A stretch of DNA of 64,000 bases from an uncultured Chitinophaga sp. Its GTDB lineage: Bacteria > Bacteroidota > Bacteroidia > Chitinophagales > Chitinophagaceae. Positions 1-8,317 of this stretch are shown in pieces (positions within the stretch are counted from its first letter, which is position 1; every line of letters starts with the position of its first letter). The translations under genes and the position numbers were made by a program. The notes under the pieces are model-generated. The model ran no database searches and had not been told where the DNA came from. It saw nothing but the letters and a program-made list of their open reading frames with translations. The DNA lies in contig NZ_CABHOU010000076.1 in NCBI RefSeq assembly GCF_902168175.1, positions 186,001-250,000 on the forward strand, written 5' to 3'.

Positions 1-95
1 AAAGCTATCGTTACCTGCGCATCAAATTGACCAAAACCTATGGTAACTCGGCTAATGTCACTTTTTCTGAACTGAGTTTCTGGGGAGCTTACTAA
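1..95 (+). CDS. C-terminal end of a discoidin-like (DUF5000-type) lipoprotein, partial
   Basis: Only the last 30 codons are in the window. The open frame reads from base 3 to a TAA at 93-95. The residues RYLRIKLTKTYG followed by FSELSFWGAY match the end of an F5/8 type C (discoidin) beta-sandwich, where the last strand usually reads F-S-E-(I/L)-x-F-W-G. In Bacteroidota such domains end the surface lipoproteins that sit between SusD and DUF4998 genes. A DUF4998 lipoprotein follows 14 bases later on the same strand, which supports the call. The likely role is glycan or protein binding at the cell surface. The family name is inference because most of the protein is missing. Confidence 0.55.
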   Translation, partial: SYRYLRIKLTKTYGNSANVTFSELSFWGAY

Positions 96-109
96 TTCAA
101 ACCGATTAC

Positions 110-778
110 ATGAAACGACTAATATTTCTGGGAGCAGCGATAGGTTTTATATCGATGGCTTCCTGCAGCAAAATGGATGCGCACTACGGGGATTTTATTA
201 AAGACGGCGCTAAGATATACACCGGCAAAGCCGACTCGCTTACAGCCGCTGGCGGTAAAGGCAGGGTCATACTTTCGTGGATACTGTTCTCTGACCAGAA
301 CATCACCGGTTGCCGCGTACTGTGGAACTTCGGGGCCGACTCACTGATCATACCGGTTAAACGTTCCCTGCACCCGGATACCATTAAGCTGCCGATAGAA
401 CTGGCAGAAGGCGCCTATAACTTTACGGTATATACATTTGACAGTAAAGGCAATGGCTCTGTGGGTGCTGAGGTGATCGCGAACAGTTATGGGGCTGCTT
501 TCCAGTCGTCGATATTGCCAAGAACGCTGCGCTCGGCAGATAAACAGGCTGCTGCCGGCACTATCAGTATCACCTGGGTGGGCAGGGAAGAAAAATGCAT
601 TGGTACAGAATGGCAGTTCACCGGTAAGGATAACCTGCCAAAGACACATTTCTCGCCGCTTGGCGATACTACAATGTTATCTGGCTGCGATGTGAGCAAG
701 CCGGTAAGTTACCGCTCTGTTTACCTGCCTGAAAAGAATGCTGTAGACACTTTTTATACCGGATACAAACCACTGTAA
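110..778 (+). CDS. DUF4998 domain lipoprotein
   Basis: A 222-residue exported protein. The N-terminus MKRLIFLGAAIGFISMASCS is a lipoprotein signal with a lipobox ending at Cys19, so mature protein is probably anchored to the outer membrane. The body resembles two beta-sandwich (fibronectin III-like) repeats, the first from about residue 38 (YTGKADSLTAAGGKGRVILSW) and the second from about 135. This is the DUF4998 pattern found as an accessory gene of SusC/SusD loci. No catalytic residues are apparent and no biochemical function is known to me. It starts 14 bases after the discoidin-like gene and ends one base before the SGNH gene, so the genes are almost surely one transcript. Confidence 0.75.
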   Translation: MKRLIFLGAAIGFISMASCSKMDAHYGDFIKDGAKIYTGKADSLTAAGGKGRVILSWILFSDQNITGCRVLWNFGADSLIIPVKRSLHPDTIKLPIELAEGAYNFTVYTFDSKGNGSVGAEVIANSYGAAFQSSILPRTLRSADKQAAAGTISITWVGREEKCIGTEWQFTGKDNLPKTHFSPLGDTTMLSGCDVSKPVSYRSVYLPEKNAVDTFYTGYKPL

Positions 779-779
779 T

Positions 780-2510
780 ATGCAGCGATTTTTGACAGTT
801 GTGCTGCTGATGATCAGCCCTGTTGTGTTAAAAGCACAGCAGGGCCTCGTATGGCATACGCCGAAATGGGTGAATGGGGTGGCAAAAAGGGACACTGCAC
901 ATATGTTCTACCGCCTGCCAGCAGAAATGAAATCCCGTGTCAGTAAAAATGTGTGGGACCTTTCCCTGTTCACTACCGGGGAGTTCCTGCATTTCAGGAC
1001 GGGCGCACGCCATTTCGAAGTGCGTTACCAGCTTTCGGGTAAACATCGCGAAATGCCCCATATGCCTGCTACCGGCGTAAGTGGGGTCGATCTTTTTGCG
1101 AAAGACCGGCTGGGGCGGTGGAACTGGGCCTCACCCTACTACAGCTTTGGCGACACGGTGGTATATTCTTACAAACACCTGAAGATAGATGCAGGGGCCG
1201 AGGTAGATTATTATCTGTACCTCCCACTATACAATACGGTTTCCTGGATATCCATTGTTACCGACGAAGGCGTAAAGGTGGAGTTTCTCCGGGAGAGAAA
1301 AGAGAAACCCATCGTGGGATACGGTACGTCTATCATGCACGGTGCCGTGGCGTCCCGGCCAGGTTTATCGTGGACGAACATTTTATCCCGCAAGCTAGAC
1401 AGGGAAGTGATCAACCTCGGGTTTTCCGGCAACGGGCGTTTTGAAGCGCCGATATTCGACCTGATGGCCACGGTGGATGCAGCGGTATATCTCTTCGACT
1501 GTATGCCTAATCTTACCCGGGCAAATCCCGATACGGTGGAAGCCCGCATCCGGTATGGTGTTAACAAATTGAGGACCGCCCATCCCGGTGTTCCCATCAT
1601 TTTTACCGAATACCCTTGCGGCGATATACCCTACTATATGGACAGTTCGCTGATCAATGACCGGCACAATTCCAGCCAGGTGATCGCAGCTGTGTACAAA
1701 AAGCTGAAAACCGAAGGTGTAACGAATATCTGGCTGCTTACTGAAAAGGAGATCGGTTTTGATATTAACAGTACCACCGAACACACGCACCCGAACGATA
1801 TTGGAATGATGAAGTATGCAGATGCGTATGAAAACAAGATACGCGAAATACTACGCGAGCCTGTCGGCCAGTTCACCACACAGCAGCCGGTGGCGCAAAA
1901 TGATAATCGTTATGACTGGATGTTACGTCATGATGAGATAAAAGAACAGGTGCGCAAAACAAATCCGTCTGCTGTCATCTTCGCTAATTCTATCATCCAT
2001 TTATGGGGCGGCGCGCCTGTGACAGATACTTTCAGGCGTAATGGTCCTAAAGCATGGGAAAGATACATACAGCCGAAAAAGGTGCAGAACGCAGGTTTTG
2101 GCAGCGACCGCATCGAGAACGTGCTTTGGCGAATATACCACGGCGAGCTGGATCATTTCAATGGTAAAAAGATCATTGTAATGATCGGTACCAATAACCT
2201 GGCCGTGAATAGTGATGAAGAAATCGTAGCCGGCTTGCAACTGTTATTGCAGCAGATCCGTAAACGTAAGCCTGAGGCGGAACTTACAATGATAGGCATC
2301 CTGCCCCGGAGGAAACGTGAAGAAAGGGTGAGGGTGTTAAATGAAAAAATCAGGTTGATGGCCGAAGCTGGTGATTATCGCTTTGTCGATTACTCACCCT
2401 ATTTTCTGAAAGGGAATAAGGCAAATGAAGATTTGTTCATTGGCGACGGACTTCATCCTGATGAGGAAGGTTATTCCATCCTCGGTAAACAATTACAGCA
2501 AATATTGTAA
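780..2510 (+). CDS. Secreted tandem SGNH/GDSL-family hydrolase
   Basis: A 576-residue protein with a signal peptide (cleavage near residue 20, LKAQ). After an N-terminal beta-rich region (about 21-170) there is a first SGNH domain: block I is GYGTSIMHG with nucleophile Ser184, then NLGFSGNGRFE (Gly/Asn blocks) and THPNDIG for the catalytic His. A second SGNH/GDSL domain starts near residue 385: VIFANSIIHLWGG replaces the usual GNSI with ANSI but keeps the Ser, followed by GFGSDRIENV, MIGTNNL and DGLHPDEEGY. Such enzymes remove acetyl or other acyl esters from glycans. Only one base separates it from the upstream stop (TAATATG), so translation is probably coupled. Substrate unknown; neighbours suggest a surface glycan or phosphorylated polymer. 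Confidence 0.85.
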   Translation: MQRFLTVVLLMISPVVLKAQQGLVWHTPKWVNGVAKRDTAHMFYRLPAEMKSRVSKNVWDLSLFTTGEFLHFRTGARHFEVRYQLSGKHREMPHMPATGVSGVDLFAKDRLGRWNWASPYYSFGDTVVYSYKHLKIDAGAEVDYYLYLPLYNTVSWISIVTDEGVKVEFLRERKEKPIVGYGTSIMHGAVASRPGLSWTNILSRKLDREVINLGFSGNGRFEAPIFDLMATVDAAVYLFDCMPNLTRANPDTVEARIRYGVNKLRTAHPGVPIIFTEYPCGDIPYYMDSSLINDRHNSSQVIAAVYKKLKTEGVTNIWLLTEKEIGFDINSTTEHTHPNDIGMMKYADAYENKIREILREPVGQFTTQQPVAQNDNRYDWMLRHDEIKEQVRKTNPSAVIFANSIIHLWGGAPVTDTFRRNGPKAWERYIQPKKVQNAGFGSDRIENVLWRIYHGELDHFNGKKIIVMIGTNNLAVNSDEEIVAGLQLLLQQIRKRKPEAELTMIGILPRRKREERVRVLNEKIRLMAEAGDYRFVDYSPYFLKGNKANEDLFIGDGLHPDEEGYSILGKQLQQIL

Positions 2511-2517
2511 ATCAAAT

Positions 2518-4104
2518 ATGCATATGAAATCATTTGTTTATGCAGTGTGCCTGCTGGCCGTTAGTCCTGCAGCAGTGCTGGCGCAAAAGACCGCTACCGG
2601 TTACGTTTATAACGACGACAACAGTAATGGCAGAAAAGACGCAAAGGAAAAAGGTGTAGCCAACATCGCCGTAAGTAATGGCCGTGAAGTAGTAGTAACC
2701 GATATAAAAGGTAAATACAGTCTGCCTGTGGAAAATGATAACATTATTTTCGTGATCAAACCCAAAGGTTACCAGGTGCCGCGGAATGCGAAGAATCAGC
2801 CTCAGTATTACTACATTCATAAACCAGGCGGATCGCCTGCCGGGTACAAGTACAAAGGAGTGGCGCCCACCGGTCCGCTGCCTGCCTCGGTAGACTTCCC
2901 GCTGGTGAAGTACAATGAACCAGATAACTACCGCGCGCTGGTACTCGGCGACCCGCAGGTACTGGAGCACCAGGATGTAGGCTTTTTCGAAAAAGGCATT
3001 ATGTCGGAACTGGTAAATGTAAAAGATGTGGCTTTCGGGATTACGCTGGGTGACCTCGTAGGAGAAGACCTCAATATGCACAAGGACTACATTAACGCCG
3101 TAAGCGTAGCCAATATTCCCTGGTACAATGTAATCGGTAACCACGACACGAATAATGATGCTAAGTCGATCGACAAGAATGATGAAACTTATGAGTCGAA
3201 CTTCGGGCCGTCTACTTACTCCTACAACTACGGTCAGGCGCATTACATTGTGCTGAACGATAACCTGTTTCCCGACCCGCGTGATGGCAAGGGCCTCTGG
3301 GGCGGTTTTACGGCCGAACAATTCACATTTCTCGAAAACGATCTGAAACAGGTGGATACCAGTAAACTGATCGTGCTGGCCTTTCATATTCCTTTGTACC
3401 AGGCGGAAGGAGCATTCCGTACGGAAGACAGGACCCGTTTGTTCTCCCTTTTGGCGAAGTATCCGCATGTATTCGCGTTGTCGGCCCACACCCACAACCA
3501 ATGGCAGCGCTTTTACGACAAGGAGTGGGGCTGGCTGGGCGCCAAACCTTTCCATGAGTTTAATGTAGGCGCCACCTGCGGCAACTGGTACTCTGGCCGC
3601 ATGAACGAACAGGGGGTACTGGAATCGGTAATGAGCGATGGTACACCCCGCGGGTATGCTTACCTTAATGTGACCGGCAACACCTTTACCTGCGATTACA
3701 AGGTAGCGAACAAACCTGCCGAATTCCAGATCGGCCTGTGGCATCGTAAAGTGATGTCTACCATCTGGTGGGATGGCCGCGGCTTCCTGTACGCTAATTT
3801 CTACATGGGTTATAAAGACAGCAAGGTAGAATACCGCGTAGATGGTGGTAAGTGGAAACCGATGAAGCACATCATTGAACCGGATCCCGCTTTCGTGAGC
3901 GAATTGTTTAAATGGGATGAGGCAGATGAAATGTTCCGCGGCCGCCGTCCTACTGAACCGGCAAACTGTAATCACCTGTGGCGTGCGCCTTTATCGGAGA
4001 AAATCGGCATTGGCGTACACCAGATCGAAGTGCAGGCAACAGATCCGTGGGGTAAGGTGTTTGTGGAGAAGAGTGCTTACCGGATTGAGGAAGCGAAGTT
4101 CTAA
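2518..4104 (+). CDS. Secreted calcineurin-like phosphoesterase
   Basis: A binuclear metal phosphoesterase of about 528 residues. The start at 2518 (or 2524, MKSFVYAV) is chosen because it puts a clean signal peptide (cleavage after VLAQ, residue 23) at the N-terminus; the frame is open further upstream inside the SGNH gene but that extension has no signal. Residues 24-130 form the N-terminal beta-sandwich typical of the family (GYVYNDDNSNGRKD is a dockerin- or SdrD-like start). The metal motifs are GDPQ (144-147), GDLVGED (178-184), GNHD (207-210), a His in FHIPLY and HTHNQ. The C-terminal third is the usual MetallophosC domain. It follows the SGNH gene by 7 bases and ends at a strong terminator, so it closes the operon. 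Joint de-esterification and dephosphorylation of one polymer is a reasonable guess. Confidence 0.88.
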   Translation: MHMKSFVYAVCLLAVSPAAVLAQKTATGYVYNDDNSNGRKDAKEKGVANIAVSNGREVVVTDIKGKYSLPVENDNIIFVIKPKGYQVPRNAKNQPQYYYIHKPGGSPAGYKYKGVAPTGPLPASVDFPLVKYNEPDNYRALVLGDPQVLEHQDVGFFEKGIMSELVNVKDVAFGITLGDLVGEDLNMHKDYINAVSVANIPWYNVIGNHDTNNDAKSIDKNDETYESNFGPSTYSYNYGQAHYIVLNDNLFPDPRDGKGLWGGFTAEQFTFLENDLKQVDTSKLIVLAFHIPLYQAEGAFRTEDRTRLFSLLAKYPHVFALSAHTHNQWQRFYDKEWGWLGAKPFHEFNVGATCGNWYSGRMNEQGVLESVMSDGTPRGYAYLNVTGNTFTCDYKVANKPAEFQIGLWHRKVMSTIWWDGRGFLYANFYMGYKDSKVEYRVDGGKWKPMKHIIEPDPAFVSELFKWDEADEMFRGRRPTEPANCNHLWRAPLSEKIGIGVHQIEVQATDPWGKVFVEKSAYRIEEAKF

Positions 4105-4116
4105 TACTTTTTTATT

Positions 4117-4156
4117 AAAGGCCAGGTAAATCCAGGGATCTGCCTGGCCTTTCTAT
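4117..4156 (+). terminator. Rho-independent terminator after the phosphoesterase gene
   Basis: Perfect 10-bp stem AAAGGCCAGG (4117-4126) with CCTGGCCTTT (4143-4152), 16-base loop, then CTATTTTA. It lies 12 bases after the stop at 4104. A T-run also precedes it, so it could stop the minus strand weakly as well. Confidence 0.85.
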
Positions 4157-4280
4157 TTTAACTCAGTCAACCGCATCAACGCTCCTAATAAATTGCAGGA
4201 AGAGTAGTAACTCATTATAGATACTGTCGCGTTCAATGCTCTCACCTTATCCTAAAAGCGATGTGCCGGCAGCTCTTGTT

Positions 4281-5444
4281 TCAGGCATATGCTTTGATGA
4301 GCAGCCCAGTGCCCGCTGCAAGTACTATAATCAGCGGTTCCTGCACCTTCTTTGCAAACAGTAGTATCGCTATCACTGCGAGGCATATTATAACTGTTGG
4401 TACATCGTAGATGCTACGTTGGCCTAACACGATCACTGCCCCGGCTATGGCACCAATGGCGGCTGCCGTAATGCCATCAACAAATGCTTTAATACCCGGT
4501 CTTTTACCGTATTTTTTAAAGTAAGGGGCTGGTAATACAGTAAACAAGTAACAGGGAAAGAATGTGGCAAATGCCGCCACGAATGCTCCGGAATAACCCG
4601 CTGCCAGGAAGCCAATGAACCCAACAGTAATTACCACTGGCCCGGGGGTGATCATGGCCACTGCCACAGCATCCATAAATTGTTGTTCATTAAGCCAGGC
4701 GAAATCTTTAACCACCCCGCCATACATGAAGGGAACGATAGCCAGTCCGCTACCAAAAACAAAAGCACCCGCTTTCGTGAAGAATAGCAGGATGTCTAAC
4801 AGTCTTCCGGACGGAGATGCCGGCCCGGCATTAGCTTGCAGCACTAACGACAGTAAGAATGGCGTCGCACTTGCGGCTTGCTTCATATGGCGATAGGAGA
4901 ATTTTACCAACCAATAAAAAATGCCGCCTCCAATAAATAGCAATAAGTTCTCCTGCTCTGTTAGTACGGTGGTTGCCGCTGAAGTGATGTATATGAACCA
5001 TAAAGAATAATCCCTGCCAATGGTTTTTTTTGTCAGTTTATAAGCGCTGATCGCGATAATCCCGATTACGGCAGCGCCTATGCTGTAAAATACCGTCTGC
5101 ATCCAGCTGATACCCTGAAAGTGCACATATATCATTCCCAAAGCCAGCACCATGATGAATGATGGCAACACAAACGCGAGGCCCGTTAACGTTGCCCCCA
5201 ACAGCCGGTAATGTACATAACCTATATAAATGCCCAGCTGCGCAGCCAGGGGGCCGGGGGCCAGCTGCGACAATGCCAGTCCTTCGCGGTAATCGTCTTC
5301 GGTGATCCATTTGTGCTTTTCTACCAGGTCGCGGTGCATATAACCCACGAGTGCAACCGGGCCGCCGAATCCGATAGTACCCAGTTTCAGGAAGTAAAGC
5401 GTTAGTTCACGCAGGCTGTATGGCACGGACGTTTGCGTACTCAT
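4281..5444 (-). CDS. chrA: ChrA chromate efflux transporter
   Basis: A 387-residue inner-membrane protein of the CHR family in its long two-domain form. The N-terminal half has the signature LGTIGFGGPVALVGYM near residue 22 and GLALSQLAPGPLAAQLGIY; the C-terminal half repeats the pattern as FGSGLAIVPFMYG and ITPGPVVITVGFIGF. Ten or more hydrophobic segments are visible. CHR proteins export chromate and confer chromate resistance, though some members act on other oxyanions. The gene lies 17 bases after the 182-residue envelope protein and downstream of a ChrB-domain regulator, which makes chromate resistance the best reading. Confidence 0.92.
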   Translation of the reverse strand: MSTQTSVPYSLRELTLYFLKLGTIGFGGPVALVGYMHRDLVEKHKWITEDDYREGLALSQLAPGPLAAQLGIYIGYVHYRLLGATLTGLAFVLPSFIMVLALGMIYVHFQGISWMQTVFYSIGAAVIGIIAISAYKLTKKTIGRDYSLWFIYITSAATTVLTEQENLLLFIGGGIFYWLVKFSYRHMKQAASATPFLLSLVLQANAGPASPSGRLLDILLFFTKAGAFVFGSGLAIVPFMYGGVVKDFAWLNEQQFMDAVAVAMITPGPVVITVGFIGFLAAGYSGAFVAAFATFFPCYLFTVLPAPYFKKYGKRPGIKAFVDGITAAAIGAIAGAVIVLGQRSIYDVPTVIICLAVIAILLFAKKVQEPLIIVLAAGTGLLIKAYA

Positions 5445-5461
5445 TATCGATGTATTTGCAG

Positions 5462-6010
5462 TTAAAACACTATTCCAAATTGAAACCCGGCGGTGAATGT
5501 GGCAGGTTGGTCGTTTCCGAAGCGCACTGGCAGCGGTATGGCGGCAAACATACTACAACTCCTGCCTTTGATCACGATCTTATTCAGCACCGGCGTAACG
5601 CCATAACGGCCGGACGTTTCAAAGGCCGCGCGCCCGGCAAGTGTCCATCCACTGCCCAGCCCGAACAACACGCCGGGATGGAACAAGAAGTTGCTCATCC
5701 TGCTGGTACTGCCTGTAGCACGAATAGTGGGTACAAACTCCAGGGAGAAACCGATCTTCGGACTTTTCCAGATATTGATGCCTGTTGGCATGCCCGCAAC
5801 ATAACTACCGTCGAAGTTATAATGCGGCTCATCGCTGCCGATAGTAACGATGGGGTGCAGTATGCCAACGTACGCGCCCACCCTGGGGAATAATGAGGGT
5901 GTTCGTTCCTGGGCGTAAGTGTGGGCGTGTAACAGTGTAATCAGCAAAAAGAACAATAATGTTTTGGCACCCGAATAGATGCGCGGTGGTATGTTTACGA
6001 TCGGTATCAT
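5462..6010 (-). CDS. Putative small outer-membrane or periplasmic protein of the chromate cluster
   Basis: A 182-residue protein with a signal-like N-terminus (TLLFFLLITLLHAHTYAQ, cleavage near residue 33). The mature part is short alternating hydrophobic strands rich in Gly, Phe and Tyr (GAYVGILHPIVTIGSD, FLFHPGVLFGLGSG, FTAGFQFGIVF) and ends in Phe, which is typical of small outer-membrane beta-barrels. I do not recognise a named family. It sits between the ChrB-AraC gene and chrA with only 17 bases to chrA, so it is probably co-transcribed and may help oxyanion export or permeability control; that role is inference. Confidence 0.7.
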   Translation of the reverse strand: MIPIVNIPPRIYSGAKTLLFFLLITLLHAHTYAQERTPSLFPRVGAYVGILHPIVTIGSDEPHYNFDGSYVAGMPTGINIWKSPKIGFSLEFVPTIRATGSTSRMSNFLFHPGVLFGLGSGWTLAGRAAFETSGRYGVTPVLNKIVIKGRSCSMFAAIPLPVRFGNDQPATFTAGFQFGIVF

Positions 6011-6013
6011 TTC

Positions 6014-6038
6014 AAATTGTACTGGTCAGCTACAATTT
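6014..6038. promoter_or_regulatory. Inverted repeat just upstream of the 6010 start codon
   Basis: Perfect 8-bp arms AAATTGTA (6014-6021) and TACAATTT (6031-6038) with a 9-base spacer. It begins 3 bases before the start codon of the minus-strand gene at 6010, so it covers the ribosome-binding region. It may be an operator for the ChrB-AraC regulator or an RNA hairpin that blocks initiation. Function is inferred from position only. Confidence 0.45.
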
Positions 6039-6115
6039 TAGCATCATCCGCGGAGCATAAATAGAACAGGCGTTACCCCGGTTGTATGGTTCTTACTTTT
6101 TTATAAAAAGCACAG

Positions 6116-6949
6116 TTATTTTTTCAGCTTTCTCCTGAAATCAGAGGGGCTTTCGCCCGTGTGTTTTTTAAAGATCCGGGAAAAGTGGCTCTGGTCTGAG
6201 AAGCCGGTAAGATAACTGATCTCGGTTAGAGAGTAGTGCTCCGCCATCAGTTTTATCGCTTTATCGATGCGCTGTTTACGCAGATATTCGCCAAAGGAGA
6301 GGTTATCAAAATGTTTAGAGAACTCCCGGGAAAGATAGGAGGGGTTAATGTCCAGGTTTTGGGACAGCTCCTTTAACGTGAGGTTAGTATCGATATGGTC
6401 CTGTATCATTTCCTTAAGTTCCTTCGCCCAATTGGGAATACGGGCGTTTTTCCCTTTTTGCTCTTTCAGGAAACGATTAAATACCTCAAGCAACAGGTTT
6501 TCAAACGGCTGTTGTGTATGTTTTTCGTGCTGCAGGTGTTGCGCCCAGCTGTATAACGCATCATAAATCAGCATACCCTTTTCCAGCAGTTCGTAATCAT
6601 CTCCGAAATTATAGGCTAATCCCGCCGATATAGCCCATAATCCCGCGGCCTGAGGAGAAATATCGTGCCGGTCGGTATCGGCTCCGCGAACTATCGGGGC
6701 CATTATGTGTACAGCCACATCTTTCAACTCGTATTTCCTGATGAGGCAATCAAAAGTACACTCCTCTCCATAGTGCGTCAGTTCCACACCGGGTATGTCA
6801 TATGGTATGGCATCCTGTTCTGTGGCCAGTGCCAGTACCTGGTCAAAGGGGACATAGAGAAATACTGCATCCGGATCAATGAAGCGACGAATGAGCCAGG
6901 GGCAGGCAAGGCGGTCTATTTTCGGATGTTCACGGGTGATCCATTTCAT
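6116..6949 (-). CDS. ChrB-domain / AraC-type regulator fusion
   Basis: A 277-residue protein made of two recognisable parts. Residues 1-155 match the C-terminal domain of ChrB: MKWITREHPKIDRLACPWLIRRFIDPDA (split here as ITREHPKIDRLACPW and LIRRFIDPDAVFLYV), then GEECTFDCLIRKY and a Cys/His-rich core; this domain is linked to chromate resistance. Residues 175-277 are an AraC-type double helix-turn-helix (LTLKELSQNLDINPSYLSR ... LTEISYLTGFSDQSHFSRIF ... GESPSDFRR). In proteobacteria ChrB and ChrA are separate and ChrB's own N-terminus binds DNA; here an AraC DNA-binding module takes that place. It reads toward chrA with 105 bases to the next gene. The natural inference is chromate-sensing control of the cluster. 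Confidence 0.88.
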   Translation of the reverse strand: MKWITREHPKIDRLACPWLIRRFIDPDAVFLYVPFDQVLALATEQDAIPYDIPGVELTHYGEECTFDCLIRKYELKDVAVHIMAPIVRGADTDRHDISPQAAGLWAISAGLAYNFGDDYELLEKGMLIYDALYSWAQHLQHEKHTQQPFENLLLEVFNRFLKEQKGKNARIPNWAKELKEMIQDHIDTNLTLKELSQNLDINPSYLSREFSKHFDNLSFGEYLRKQRIDKAIKLMAEHYSLTEISYLTGFSDQSHFSRIFKKHTGESPSDFRRKLKK

Positions 6950-7328
6950 AAATTAAGTCAGAAGACCGGTTTAAATATACGGATTCATAGCCAGCCGGAG
7001 CCATCCGGCTGACTGCCCGCAGCTGCAATGATAATGTGTTTTGATTGTACCCAATAGAACGGTGATTACTGGTTTGGATAAAAATTACTTTTTTCAGATA
7101 AATAAGTCTTCAAAAGCCAGCAACCGCTTCAAACGGCCATTTACCGTTAGCTGGCGAAGACGCAGCAACGGGGTGATATTAAACATTTTCCGTTTATCAG
7201 GTGATATCTTTCTCTGGTTCCTTTCCCCCGGCTGTAGGCCCGCCTGCGGTGAGATTATCATCATACATCGATTTTTTTTACTATTTTGCCGCCCTACATT
7301 CGTTAAAAATTAGTTCGGTCAGTAACAA
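6950..7328. other. Intergenic region between divergent ChrB-AraC and a small hypothetical gene
   Basis: No convincing gene. It holds an 8-bp hairpin CAGCCGGA/TCCGGCTG (6992-7011) without a T-run, and on the minus strand a weak TATATTTA box 25-30 bases upstream of the 6949 start that could be a -7 element. The rest shows nothing I can assign. Confidence 0.4.
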
Positions 7329-7718
7329 ATGCGCAGATTTACATTCCAAAAAACGTTGCCTGGCAAGTGCCTCGCCTTTGGCGTGTATTTCCTGTTTTTC
7401 TTCGTGCAGTTACACCTCCGCTATGTTTTTGTATTCACGCAGGATGCTAAGGCGGAGATAAAAACCGTTCGGTTTGCCGGCACACACTATAAATTCAGTA
7501 AATATAACCGCGACACCCAGGATAAATCCGGTGCTGAGGTAAAACATACCAAGCGATATATACCGGCTCACGTGTTTGAGCCTTTTTCGCTGGAAATACA
7601 GTTCCACCTGTCAACGATGGCAGTACTACTGAAAAAGGAAGTAGTTGCTACGCCCTCGTTCCTGTTACCTACACTACTAAGCAGTTCTTCCTTCCGCGGC
7701 CCGCCTTCTTTTTGCTGA
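7329..7718 (+). CDS. Hypothetical protein with an N-terminal membrane segment
   Basis: A 129-residue ORF beginning with ATG at 7329. It has a basic start (MRRFTFQKTLPGK) and one long hydrophobic segment (CLAFGVYFLFFFVQLHL, residues 14-30), then a polar middle and a Ser/Leu-rich tail ending SSSFRGPPSFC. Similar short proteins with a terminal RGPP motif occur upstream of efflux and TonB genes in Bacteroidota, as far as I recall, but no function is known. Nothing downstream within 185 bases suggests a partner. Real gene status is likely but not certain. Confidence 0.45.
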   Translation: MRRFTFQKTLPGKCLAFGVYFLFFFVQLHLRYVFVFTQDAKAEIKTVRFAGTHYKFSKYNRDTQDKSGAEVKHTKRYIPAHVFEPFSLEIQFHLSTMAVLLKKEVVATPSFLLPTLLSSSSFRGPPSFC

Positions 7719-7904
7719 TCGTTACTTTGAATTACATGCTTAAAGGTGATCATCCGTGATTACCTGTAATGTTATATTCCGGGTACATGATCACGTTTAG
7801 TTTCAGACAGATCCGCATGTGGCAGGAGTTTGCTGCGTGAAACGGACCGATTTACAGAAGGTGCTGACCTAAATGCCAGTACTTTCTTTTGACTACTTAA
7901 ACTG

Positions 7905-8111
7905 ATGGCGTTGGAAGATTTAAAGAAGGCGGATTACGCAAAGTTATTGGATATGCTGGCACAGCACACGTCGGATGTAATGACCTTGTTAAAGGATGGG
8001 AGCATGAGTAAAGAATACTTTGCCAAAAAAGCAATGATAAGGTTATTAATGACGGAGATAGAAAGAAGAAAGGACAACGGGGAGGCAAATGAAGTGCCAG
8101 AGAATAGTTAG
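7905..8111 (+). CDS. Small hypothetical helical protein
   Basis: A 68-residue ORF (MALEDLKKADYAKLLDMLAQ ... ERRKDNGEANEVPENS). It is charged and predicted mostly alpha-helical, has no signal or membrane segment and looks cytoplasmic. A clear rho-independent terminator starts 20 bases after its stop, which supports real expression as a single-gene unit. No family recognised. Confidence 0.6.
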   Translation: MALEDLKKADYAKLLDMLAQHTSDVMTLLKDGSMSKEYFAKKAMIRLLMTEIERRKDNGEANEVPENS

Positions 8112-8131
8112 AAAAAGTTCGGGTTGATAAT

Positions 8132-8166
8132 AACGGCCTGCCAGGGTAAAACTGGCAGGCCGTTTT
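8132..8166 (+). terminator. Rho-independent terminator
   Basis: Perfect 13-bp stem AACGGCCTGCCAG (8132-8144) with CTGGCAGGCCGTT (8152-8164), 7-base loop, then TTTT. Ends the 68-residue gene. Confidence 0.88.
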
Positions 8167-8317
8167 GAGCCTGGTAATACCGGCACCCAACCGTCAGGGT
8201 TTAATGACAAAAAGATGCATTCAAAGCTACCCCAAACATAGGCATGTAATCGCTTAGTTCTTTGATACATTGGAATTAAAACTAACGGCGGATCACCCTG
8301 CGGCCTTTTATTACGAT

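Noticed and set aside
2530..3975. Open frame of 481 codons on the minus strand inside the phosphoesterase gene
   Set aside because: It is a mirror of the real gene's codon bias. It has no recognisable motif and covers a protein with complete metal-binding motifs on the other strand.
6992..7011. Hairpin CAGCCGGA/TCCGGCTG as a terminator
   Set aside because: No T-run on either side and no gene ends nearby.
7041..7313. 90-codon plus-strand ORF upstream of the 7329 gene
   Set aside because: Starts with TTG, has an irregular hydrophobic/basic mix and no neighbour logic. Treated as non-coding.
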